Below, one piece after another: positions 1 through 6,690 of a stretch of 51,871 nt of DNA. The stretch spans positions 1-51,871 of the forward strand of contig CAJCIO010000144.1 of the NCBI GenBank assembly GCA_903970465.1, read 5' to 3'. The notes beneath the pieces were generated by a model. It did no database searches and was not told the DNA's origin. It was given only the letters and a program-made list of their open reading frames with translations. Each line of letters opens with the position of its first letter. The stretch's first letter is position 1. The position numbers and the translations under genes were made by a program. This DNA comes from Gammaproteobacteria bacterium. Its GTDB lineage: Bacteria > Pseudomonadota > Gammaproteobacteria > Pseudomonadales > Pseudomonadaceae.

Positions 1-1
1 G

Positions 2-346
2 ATCGTCGCCCCACCCTCGGCCGGTGGCAGCACCTGGATGCGCCGTTTCGGCGATTACAGCGACGCCTTCGCCAGCGGCTGGATGCGCCTGCGTGGCAGC
101 CGACGGCGGCGCGGCGTCGATCGCGGCTTCATCCTTTCCGACCACGCCGACTGGCCGGGCTTGCTCTGGGCCATCGAGCAGACCGGCGCCGAGCGGGTGA
201 TGGTCACCCACGGTTCGGTGAACGTACTGGTGCGCTATCTGCGCGAGCAGCGCGGGCTGGATGCACAAGGGTTCGCCACTGAATACGGCGATGAGGACGA
301 CAACCCCGAGAGCAGCGCCGAACCCACTGCGGATGCCGCGCCATGA
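2..346 (+). CDS. Ligase-associated DNA exonuclease, C-terminal part (gene runs off the left edge)
   Basis: The reading frame is open from base 2 and ends at the TGA at 344-346, so only the last 114 codons are in the window. The visible part contains the late metallo-beta-lactamase signature S-D-H-A-D followed by an MVTHGS stretch, as in the MBL-fold exonucleases encoded beside ATP-dependent DNA ligases. These enzymes are thought to trim DNA ends for the ligase. The acidic Pro/Ala tail has no recognisable domain. The stop overlaps the ligase start (ATGA), which implies translational coupling. The first methionine in the window, at 38, is internal and not the true start. Identity rests on the C-terminal motif plus the ligase neighbour. 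Confidence 0.85.
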   Translation: MVAPPSAGGSTWMRRFGDYSDAFASGWMRLRGSRRRRGVDRGFILSDHADWPGLLWAIEQTGAERVMVTHGSVNVLVRYLREQRGLDAQGFATEYGDEDDNPESSAEPTADAAP

Positions 347-2058
347 AAGCCTTTGCCGCCCTTTACGCCGACCTCGACGCCACCACTTCCAGCAACGCCA
401 AACTGCAGGCCCTGCAGGACTACTTCGCCCAAGCCGCGCCCGAGGACGCCGCCTGGGCGGTGTATTTTCTCGCGGGCGGCCGCCCTCGCCAGTTGATCCC
501 CACGCGCTTGTTGCGCGAATTGGTGACCCGGCTGTCTGGCTTGCCCGAATGGCTGTTCGAGGAAAGCTACCAGGCCGTTGGCGACCTCGCCGAAACCGTC
601 TCGCTGGTGCTCCCGGAAAACCCCCACAGTGCCGAACAGGGTCTGGCCTGGTGGCTTGAAGAGGCGCTGCTGCCCTTGCGCGGACTGCCCCCCGAGGAAC
701 TGGCCGAGCGCCTGCCGCCGCTGTGGGCTCAGCTCGACCAACAAAGCCTGATGGTGTGCCTCAAATTGATCACCGGCAGTTTTCGGGTCGGCGTCTCCAA
801 GCTACTGGTCACCCGAGCGCTGGCGCAACTGGCCGATCTGGACAGCAAGCGCGTGGCCCAACGGCTGGTCGGTTATACCGATCTGTCGCACCGCCCCGTC
901 GCGGCCAGCTACCTCAAACTGGTCGCCTCTGAGTCCAGCGACGAGCACGCCCAGCGCGGCGGCCAGCCTTATCCGTTCTTTCTCGCCCATGCCCTGCAAC
1001 AACCCGTCGAGCAGTTCGATGCCGTGCTCGGGCCCTGCAGCGACTGGCAGGTGGAATGGAAGTGGGACGGCATCCGCGCGCAATTGGTCAAGCGCGAGGG
1101 CCGCTTGTGGATCTGGTCGCGGGGCGAAGAACTGGTTACCGATCGCTTCCCCGAATTGCACAGCCTGGGCGCGAGCCTCCCGGACGGCACTGTGATCGAC
1201 GGCGAAATCGTGGTGTGGAAACAGCCCGCCCGCGACACCGACAAGGCGCCCGAGGATTTCGCCCTCGAACCCGCGAGTGACCACGATGCTCAGGACGCTC
1301 CGGCAGTACAGCCCTTCGCCTTGCTGCAACAACGCATCGGCCGCAAGACCCTGAGCAAGAAGCTGCTGGACGAAGTGCCGGTAGTCCTGCTGGCCTACGA
1401 CTTGCTCGAATGGCAAGGCCAGGATCAACGCAGTACTGCGCAATGGCAGCGTCGCGAGGCCCTGGAGCAATTGGTCACCAGCCAGGGCCAGCCGGTATTA
1501 CGGCTATCCCCGGTCATCAGCGGTAACACCTGGGCCGAACTTGCCGAGCTGCGCCAGGAGTCCCGGCGCCTGGGCGTCGAAGGCATGATGCTCAAGGCCC
1601 GTGATTCGCTGTATGGGGTCGGTCGCACCAAGGACATGGGCGTGTGGTGGAAATGGAAGGTCGACCCGTTCAGCGTCGATGCCGTGCTGATCTACGCCCA
1701 GGCTGGCCATGGCCGTCGGGCCAGCCTTTACAGCGACTACACTTTCGCGGTCTGGGATGGCCCGCCGGGCAGCTCCGAGCGCAGCCTGGTGCCATTCGCT
1801 AAGGCCTATTCCGGACTGACCGATGCCGAGATGCGCCAAGTCGATGCGATCGTTCGCAAGACTACGGTCGAGAAATTCGGTCCCGTGCGAAGTGTTACCC
1901 CCACACTGGTGTTCGAATTGGGTTTTGAAGGCATCGCTCTGTCGAAACGCCATAAAAGCGGGATCGCCGTGCGGTTTCCGCGCATGTTGCGCTGGCGCCA
2001 CGACAAGCCGGTCGACGAAGCGGACAGTCTGGAAATGTTACAAGACCTGTTGAGTTGA
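343..2058 (+). CDS. ATP-dependent DNA ligase of the Lhr/MPE/exonuclease repair cluster
   Basis: A 571-residue ATP-dependent DNA ligase that seals nicks through a ligase-AMP intermediate. The adenylation motif WKWDGIR is present, with nucleophile Lys at about residue 240. DGEIV (motif III) and EGMMLK (motif IV) follow, then WWKWK (motif V) before a C-terminal OB-type domain. The N-terminal 200 residues fit the DNA-binding domain of bacterial LigB/LigC-type enzymes; there is no Ku partner or LigD polymerase domain. An acidic segment of about 30 residues after DGEIV looks like an insertion. The start overlaps the upstream exonuclease stop. In P. putida, as I recall, the exonuclease, ligase, Lhr and metallophosphoesterase genes are adjacent; here the latter two resume only at 6691. 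Confidence 0.93.
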   Translation: MKAFAALYADLDATTSSNAKLQALQDYFAQAAPEDAAWAVYFLAGGRPRQLIPTRLLRELVTRLSGLPEWLFEESYQAVGDLAETVSLVLPENPHSAEQGLAWWLEEALLPLRGLPPEELAERLPPLWAQLDQQSLMVCLKLITGSFRVGVSKLLVTRALAQLADLDSKRVAQRLVGYTDLSHRPVAASYLKLVASESSDEHAQRGGQPYPFFLAHALQQPVEQFDAVLGPCSDWQVEWKWDGIRAQLVKREGRLWIWSRGEELVTDRFPELHSLGASLPDGTVIDGEIVVWKQPARDTDKAPEDFALEPASDHDAQDAPAVQPFALLQQRIGRKTLSKKLLDEVPVVLLAYDLLEWQGQDQRSTAQWQRREALEQLVTSQGQPVLRLSPVISGNTWAELAELRQESRRLGVEGMMLKARDSLYGVGRTKDMGVWWKWKVDPFSVDAVLIYAQAGHGRRASLYSDYTFAVWDGPPGSSERSLVPFAKAYSGLTDAEMRQVDAIVRKTTVEKFGPVRSVTPTLVFELGFEGIALSKRHKSGIAVRFPRMLRWRHDKPVDEADSLEMLQDLLS

Positions 2059-2067
2059 GGTCGGCAA

Positions 2068-2111
2068 GGCACCACAATGGCGCACAAATTTCGTCACGCA
2101 CCGTTAAGTGC
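2068..2111 (+). promoter_or_regulatory. Two NtrC-like enhancer half-palindromes upstream of the J-Q-M-O-P transport operon
   Basis: At 2068-2084 the sequence reads GGCACC-N5-GGCGCA, matching the NtrC consensus TGCACC-N5-GGTGCA at 10 of 12 positions. At 2098-2111 there is a second dyad, GCAC-N6-GTGC, one base shorter than the canonical spacing. Their centres are about 28 bp apart and lie about 110-145 bp upstream of the -24 element at 2213, a typical enhancer position. The assignment to NtrC is an inference from the motif only. Confidence 0.4.
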
Positions 2112-2212
2112 ACTTATATGTACAGGCGCGTACGTCGTTAACAAACCGTTCGGTCAAAACTGCGACGAAAAGCAATTCCCACGCGCCGCGACATCGGTCC
2201 ATTCATGGACTA

Positions 2213-2228
2213 TGGTGCGAATATTGCT
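2213..2228 (+). promoter_or_regulatory. Predicted sigma-54 (-24/-12) promoter of the basic amino acid transport operon
   Basis: TGGTGCGAATATTGCT has the invariant GG (2214-2215) and GC (2226-2227) separated by exactly ten bases. Against TGGCACG-N4-TTGCW it differs mainly at one core position (A to G). Transcription would begin near 2238, about 68 bases before the aotJ-like start codon. The NtrC-like sites upstream make a nitrogen-controlled promoter the best reading. Confidence 0.55.
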
Positions 2229-2305
2229 ATTACCCTGATGTCTGGCGATAGCCGGTAACAGAACTCGCGTGCTCGCACGTATTTTTGGTTTTCAAGGACC
2301 GCACA

Positions 2306-3088
2306 ATGAAAAAAGCATTGCTGACCCTCTCTGCACTGGCTCTCTGTCTGTCTGCTGGTAGCGCGCTGGCCAAGGAATACAAAGAGCTGCGTTTCGGGGT
2401 CGATCCTTCCTATGCACCGTTCGAGTCCAAGGCCGCCGACGGCAGTCTGGTCGGCTTCGACATCGATCTGGGCAACGCCATCTGCACCGAGCTGAAGGTC
2501 AAGTGCAAATGGGTTGAAAGCGATTTCGACGGCATGATCCCGGGCCTGAACGCCAACAAGTTCGACGGCGTGATCTCGTCCATGACCGTGACCGAAGTCC
2601 GCGAGAAAGCCATTATTTTCTCCAACGAGCTGTTCTCCGGCCCGACCTCTCTGGTGTTCAAAAAAGGTGCAGGCCTGACCACCGATGTCGCCACCCTGAA
2701 AGGCAAGACCGTCGGTTACGAGCAAGGCACCATCCAGGAAGCCTACGCCAAGGCCGTCCTCGACAAGGCTGGCGTCAAGACCCAGGCCTACGCCAACCAG
2801 GACCAGGTCTACGCCGACCTCGTCTCGGGCCGCCTGGACGCCTCGGTGCAAGACATGCTGCAAGCAGAGCTGGGCTTCCTGAAGTCGCCACAAGGCGCCG
2901 GCTACGAAGTCAGCAAGCCGATCGACGACCCACTGCTGCCTGCCAAGACTGCCGTCGGCATCAAAAAGGGCAATACCGAGCTCAAGGCTCTGATCGACAA
3001 GGGTATCAAGGCACTGCACGATGATGGCACCTACGCCACCATTCAGAAGAAGCACTTCGGTGACCTGAACCTGTACAGCGGCAAGTAA
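2306..3088 (+). CDS. Periplasmic basic amino acid binding protein (AotJ/HisJ/ArgT-like)
   Basis: A 260-residue family 3 solute-binding protein that delivers an amino acid, probably lysine, arginine, ornithine or histidine, to the permease encoded next. It starts with a signal peptide (MKKALLTL then a hydrophobic run ending S-A-L-A-K, cleavage near residue 22). The ligand-domain signatures RFGVDPSYAPFE and GFDIDLGNAI follow. The longer frame from 2285 is less likely because AAGGA sits just before the ATG at 2306. It is the first gene of a J-Q-M-O-P operon resembling P. aeruginosa aotJQMOP, but no argR follows here. Expression is probably set by the sigma-54 promoter at 2213. Exact substrate cannot be read from sequence. 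Confidence 0.92.
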   Translation: MKKALLTLSALALCLSAGSALAKEYKELRFGVDPSYAPFESKAADGSLVGFDIDLGNAICTELKVKCKWVESDFDGMIPGLNANKFDGVISSMTVTEVREKAIIFSNELFSGPTSLVFKKGAGLTTDVATLKGKTVGYEQGTIQEAYAKAVLDKAGVKTQAYANQDQVYADLVSGRLDASVQDMLQAELGFLKSPQGAGYEVSKPIDDPLLPAKTAVGIKKGNTELKALIDKGIKALHDDGTYATIQKKHFGDLNLYSGK

Positions 3089-3103
3089 GCGACACCTTGC
3101 ATC

Positions 3104-3136
3104 AACGCCCGCTCCTCACGAGGGAGCGGGCGTTTT
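3104..3136 (+). terminator. Intercistronic hairpin between binding protein and permease genes
   Basis: A 12-bp GC-rich stem (AACGCCCGCTCC with its complement) has a short loop and is followed by only four T residues. It lies 16 bases after the binding-protein stop and before the permease RBS. It fits partial termination or protection of the upstream mRNA end, which would keep the binding protein in excess over the membrane subunits. Confidence 0.65.
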
Positions 3137-3159
3137 ATCGAGCGCAAAAGGTTTGATAC

Positions 3160-3888
3160 ATGTTTGATTCCCTGCTGCAAACCCTGGGGCTCAGCTCCCT
3201 CAGCTTGAAGGGCTTTGGCCCGCTGCTGATGGAAGGCACCTGGATGACCATCAAGCTGGCGGTACTGTCGTTGCTGGTGAGCGTGCTGCTTGGCCTGGTC
3301 GGCGCGAGTGCCAAGCTGTCCAGCGTCAAGGCCGTGCGCATCCCGGCGCAGGTGTACACCACGCTGATTCGCGGCGTGCCCGATCTGGTACTGATGCTGC
3401 TGATTTTCTACAGCTTGCAGACCTGGCTGAGCAATCTGACCGATGCCCTCGGTTGGGACTACATCGAGATCGACCCTTTCGCCGCCGGGGTCATTACCCT
3501 GGGCTTCATCTACGGCGCCTATTTCACCGAGACCTTCCGCGGTGCGATCCTCGCCGTGCCGCGCGGTCAGGCCGAAGCGGCCACCGCCTATGGCCTCACC
3601 CGTGGCCAGCGGTTTCGCTACGTGATCTTCCCGCAAATGATGCGCTTCGCCCTGCCCGGCATCGGCAACAACTGGCAAGTGATGCTCAAGGCCACGGCGC
3701 TGGTGTCGCTGATCGGCCTGGCCGATCTGGTGAAGAACGCCCAGGACGCCGGCAAGAGCACCTACGAGCTGTTTTACTTTCTGGTGTTGGCGGCGCTGAT
3801 CTACCTCTTGATCACCAGTGCTTCCAACATCGTCTTGCGCCGCCTGGAGCGCCGCTACAGCGCCGGTACCCGTGAGGCCGTCCGATGA
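3160..3888 (+). CDS. Basic amino acid ABC transporter permease (AotQ/HisQ-like)
   Basis: A 242-residue inner membrane permease of the HisMQ family, with about five hydrophobic segments. It carries the EAA loop that docks the ATPase (near residues 135-155, GQAEAATAYGLTRGQRFRYV). The N-terminal region with G-T-W-M-T-I-K-L-A is typical of polar amino acid permeases. It is translated after the hairpin at 3104 and overlaps the next permease by four bases (ATGA at 3885). It should pair with the next permease as a heterodimer in the complex served by the AotJ-like binding protein and the ATPase at 5733-6497. Confidence 0.92.
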   Translation: MFDSLLQTLGLSSLSLKGFGPLLMEGTWMTIKLAVLSLLVSVLLGLVGASAKLSSVKAVRIPAQVYTTLIRGVPDLVLMLLIFYSLQTWLSNLTDALGWDYIEIDPFAAGVITLGFIYGAYFTETFRGAILAVPRGQAEAATAYGLTRGQRFRYVIFPQMMRFALPGIGNNWQVMLKATALVSLIGLADLVKNAQDAGKSTYELFYFLVLAALIYLLITSASNIVLRRLERRYSAGTREAVR

Positions 3889-4595
3889 TCGAACTTCTGC
3901 AGGAATACTGGAAAGCCTTTCTTTACACCGATGGCGTCAACATGACCGGCCTGGCCATGACGCTGTGGCTGCTCAGCGCGTCGATCTTTATCGGTTTCTT
4001 CCTCTCCATCCCGTTGTCCATCGCCCGCGTGTCGCCCCGGTTCTGGGTGCGCTGGCCGGTGCAGTTCTATACCTACGTGTTCCGCGGCACGCCGCTGTAT
4101 ATCCAGTTGCTGATCTGCTACACCGGTATATACAGCCTGCAAGCGGTCCGTGACCAGCCGCTGCTGGGGCCGTTCTTTCGCGACGCCATGAACTGCACCC
4201 TGCTGGCCTTCGCGCTGAACACCTGCGCTTACACCACGGAGATCTTCGCCGGCGCCATCCGCAGCATGAACCACGGTGAAGTCGAAGCGGCCAAGGCCTA
4301 TGGCCTGCGCGGCTGGAAGCTGTACGCCTACGTGATCATGCCGTCGGCGCTGCGCCGTTCGTTGCCCTACTACAGCAACGAAGTGATCCTGATGCTGCAC
4401 TCCACCACCGTAGCCTTCACCGCGACCATCCCGGATATTCTCAAGGTCGCCCGCGACGCCAACTCGGCGACCTTCATGACCTTTCAGTCGTTCGGGATCG
4501 CCGCGCTCATCTACCTCGCCATCACCTTCACCCTGGTCGGTCTGTTCCGCCTGGCTGAACGTCGCTGGCTGGCGTTTCTCGGCCCGGCGCACTAG
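3885..4595 (+). CDS. Basic amino acid ABC transporter permease (AotM/HisM-like)
   Basis: A 236-residue second permease subunit of the same transporter. Hydrophobic segments alternate with the EAA loop GEVEAAKAYGLRGWKLYAYV at about residues 130-150. The start overlaps the stop of the preceding permease, a sign of coupled synthesis of the two partners. Nothing in the sequence is unusual for the family; length is normal. The TAG stop lies eight bases before the next start codon. Confidence 0.92.
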   Translation: MIELLQEYWKAFLYTDGVNMTGLAMTLWLLSASIFIGFFLSIPLSIARVSPRFWVRWPVQFYTYVFRGTPLYIQLLICYTGIYSLQAVRDQPLLGPFFRDAMNCTLLAFALNTCAYTTEIFAGAIRSMNHGEVEAAKAYGLRGWKLYAYVIMPSALRRSLPYYSNEVILMLHSTTVAFTATIPDILKVARDANSATFMTFQSFGIAALIYLAITFTLVGLFRLAERRWLAFLGPAH

Positions 4596-4603
4596 GAGCT
4601 GTC

Positions 4604-5719
4604 ATGGAACATCGCACACACAACCTGATCGCCCCGATGCCTGGCACCGCGCGGCAGATCCACAGTTTTCACTTTGCCCCGGATGCCGCAGCCGCCGGCA
4701 AGATCTACATCCAGGCTTCGCTGCACGCCGACGAGTTGCCCGGCATGCTGGTAGCCTGGCACCTCAAGCAGCGCTTGGGCGAGCTGGAAGCCGAAGGCCG
4801 CCTGCGTCGCGAAATCGTGCTTGTGCCGATCGCCAACCCGGCCGGCCTCGAGCAAGTGCTGATGGACACCCCGCTGGGCCGTTACGAGCTCGAGAGCGGG
4901 GAGAACTTCAACCGCCGCTTCGTCGATCTCAGCCAGGTAGTGGGTGACGCCATCCAAGGCTTGCTCACCGATGATCCGTTGCACAACGCCAATCTGGTCC
5001 GCCAGCACATGCGCGAGGCCCTGGAGCGCGAAGTGCCGAGCACTCAATTGCAATCTCAGCGCCTGACCCTGCAACGGCTGGCCTGCGACGCTGAAATGGT
5101 GCTCGACCTGCACTGCGACTTCGAGGCCGTCGAGCACCTGTACACCACTCCTCAAGCCTGGCCACGGGTCGAGGCGCTGTCGCGGTATCTGGGTGCGCAC
5201 GCCAGCCTGCTGGCCACCGACTCGGGCGGCCAGTCGTTCGACGAATGCTTTTCGCTGGTCTGGTGGAACCTGCAACAGCGCTTCGGTGACCGTTTGCCAC
5301 TGAGCAGTTTTTCGGTGACGGTGGAATTGCGCGGCCAGCACGACGTCAGCCACCCGCTGGCGATTGCCGACTGCAAGGCAATCCTCGATTACCTGAGCCA
5401 CTATGGCGCAATCGGTGGCGCGGCCGAGTTTTTGCCAAAATTGCTGCAGCCCGCTACACCGCTGGCCGCCGTCGAGCCGGTGACCACCCCGGCCGGTGGG
5501 CTGTTGGTGTTCTTCGCCGTGCCTGGCGACTACGTCGAGGCCGGCACGTTGATCGCCGAAGTCATTGACCCGATCACGAATCAGGTGACCCCTGTCCACA
5601 ACATTCAAGCGGGCCTGCTGTACGCCCGCTCGCTGCGCCGCATGGCCACCGCTGGCATGGTCATCGCCCATGTCGCCGGGCGTGAAGCCTACCGCAGCGG
5701 CTACCTTCTTTCGCCTTGA
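4604..5719 (+). CDS. AotO-like succinylglutamate desuccinylase/aspartoacylase family protein
   Basis: A 371-residue member of the AstE/AspA zinc amidohydrolase fold (M14-like). The first zinc motif is HADE at residues 41-44; a second histidine lies in LDLHCD at residue 170. The C-terminal third contains GGLLVFFAVPGDYVEAG, which looks like a barrel-sandwich domain. Such genes sit inside several Pseudomonas basic amino acid transport operons (aotO in P. aeruginosa), but the substrate is not established to my knowledge. It may deacylate an imported acylated amino acid. An RBS-like GGAG precedes the start. Confidence 0.85.
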   Translation: MEHRTHNLIAPMPGTARQIHSFHFAPDAAAAGKIYIQASLHADELPGMLVAWHLKQRLGELEAEGRLRREIVLVPIANPAGLEQVLMDTPLGRYELESGENFNRRFVDLSQVVGDAIQGLLTDDPLHNANLVRQHMREALEREVPSTQLQSQRLTLQRLACDAEMVLDLHCDFEAVEHLYTTPQAWPRVEALSRYLGAHASLLATDSGGQSFDECFSLVWWNLQQRFGDRLPLSSFSVTVELRGQHDVSHPLAIADCKAILDYLSHYGAIGGAAEFLPKLLQPATPLAAVEPVTTPAGGLLVFFAVPGDYVEAGTLIAEVIDPITNQVTPVHNIQAGLLYARSLRRMATAGMVIAHVAGREAYRSGYLLSP

Positions 5720-5732
5720 GGATTCCTTGCGC

Positions 5733-6497
5733 ATGTACAAACTGACGATCGATGGCCTGCACAAGAGCTACGGCGACAACCAGGTGCTCAAGGGCGTCTC
5801 GCTCAAGGCCAAGACCGGCGACGTGATCAGCCTGATCGGCGCCAGCGGTTCGGGCAAGAGCACCTTTTTGCGCTGCATCAATTTCCTCGAAACTCCCAAC
5901 GACGGTGCCATGAGCCTGGATGGCAAGCAGATCCGCATGGTCAGCGATGCCACGGGTATGCGCGTAGCCGATACAGACGAATTGCAGAGGATCCGCACGC
6001 GCCTGGCCATGGTGTTCCAGCACTTCAACCTGTGGAGCCACATGAGCGTGCTGGAAAACATCACCATGGCGCCGCGCCGGGTGCTGGGCGTGAGCAAGCA
6101 GGACGCCGAGGAGCGCGCGCGCCGCTATCTGGACAAAGTCGGCTTGCCGGCGCGGGTCGCCGACCAGTACCCGGCCTTCCTTTCTGGCGGCCAGCAGCAA
6201 CGGGTGGCGATCGCCCGGGCCTTGGCCATGGAACCGGAGATCATGCTGTTCGACGAACCCACTTCGGCCCTCGACCCGGAGTTAGTGGGTGAGGTATTGA
6301 AGGTGATCCAGGCGTTGGCCGAAGAAGGTCGCACGATGATCATGGTCACCCACGAAATGAGCTTCGCCCGCCAGGTCTCCAGCCAGATCATGTTCCTGCA
6401 TCAGGGACTGGTGGAAGAGCACGGCGAGCCCGCCGAGGTGCTGGGCAATCCAAAAAGCGATCGGTTGCGGCAGTTCCTCAGCGGCAATTTGAAGTAG
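5733..6497 (+). CDS. Basic amino acid ABC transporter ATP-binding protein (AotP/HisP-like)
   Basis: A 254-residue cytoplasmic ATPase powering the transporter encoded upstream. Walker A is GASGSGKST, the Q-loop lies in VFQHFNLWSHMSV, the ABC signature is LSGGQQQ, Walker B is IMLFDEPTSALD, and the switch histidine is in MVTHEM. I chose the ATG at 5733 because family members begin MYKL and a GAGG lies upstream; the longer frame from 5670 overlaps AotO. This ends the operon. Unlike the canonical aot operon there is no argR after it, and lhr begins 194 bases later. Confidence 0.93.
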   Translation: MYKLTIDGLHKSYGDNQVLKGVSLKAKTGDVISLIGASGSGKSTFLRCINFLETPNDGAMSLDGKQIRMVSDATGMRVADTDELQRIRTRLAMVFQHFNLWSHMSVLENITMAPRRVLGVSKQDAEERARRYLDKVGLPARVADQYPAFLSGGQQQRVAIARALAMEPEIMLFDEPTSALDPELVGEVLKVIQALAEEGRTMIMVTHEMSFARQVSSQIMFLHQGLVEEHGEPAEVLGNPKSDRLRQFLSGNLK

Positions 6498-6524
6498 TTT
6501 GGGGTTGCCGATGACGGCCCCTTC

Positions 6525-6578
6525 GCGGGCAAGCCTTGGTCCTACAGATGCAGGGCGGTGGGAGCAAGGCTTGCACGC
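6525..6578. repeat. REP-like inverted repeat
   Basis: GCGGGCAAGCCTTG (6525-6538) pairs with CAAGGCTTGCACGC (6565-6578) with one mismatch. It resembles the REP cores found elsewhere in the window and lies in the gap between the transport operon and lhr, where it may also end transcription. Confidence 0.6.
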
Positions 6579-6690
6579 AAAAGGGTCGGCGCAATCGACG
6601 ACAATCTGCAGTTGCCAGCAAATTCCAGGCAACTAATCCCCCCACTAGCGAGTCTGTGAACTACCCACTACAGGAGTTCACCGCTCGCGC

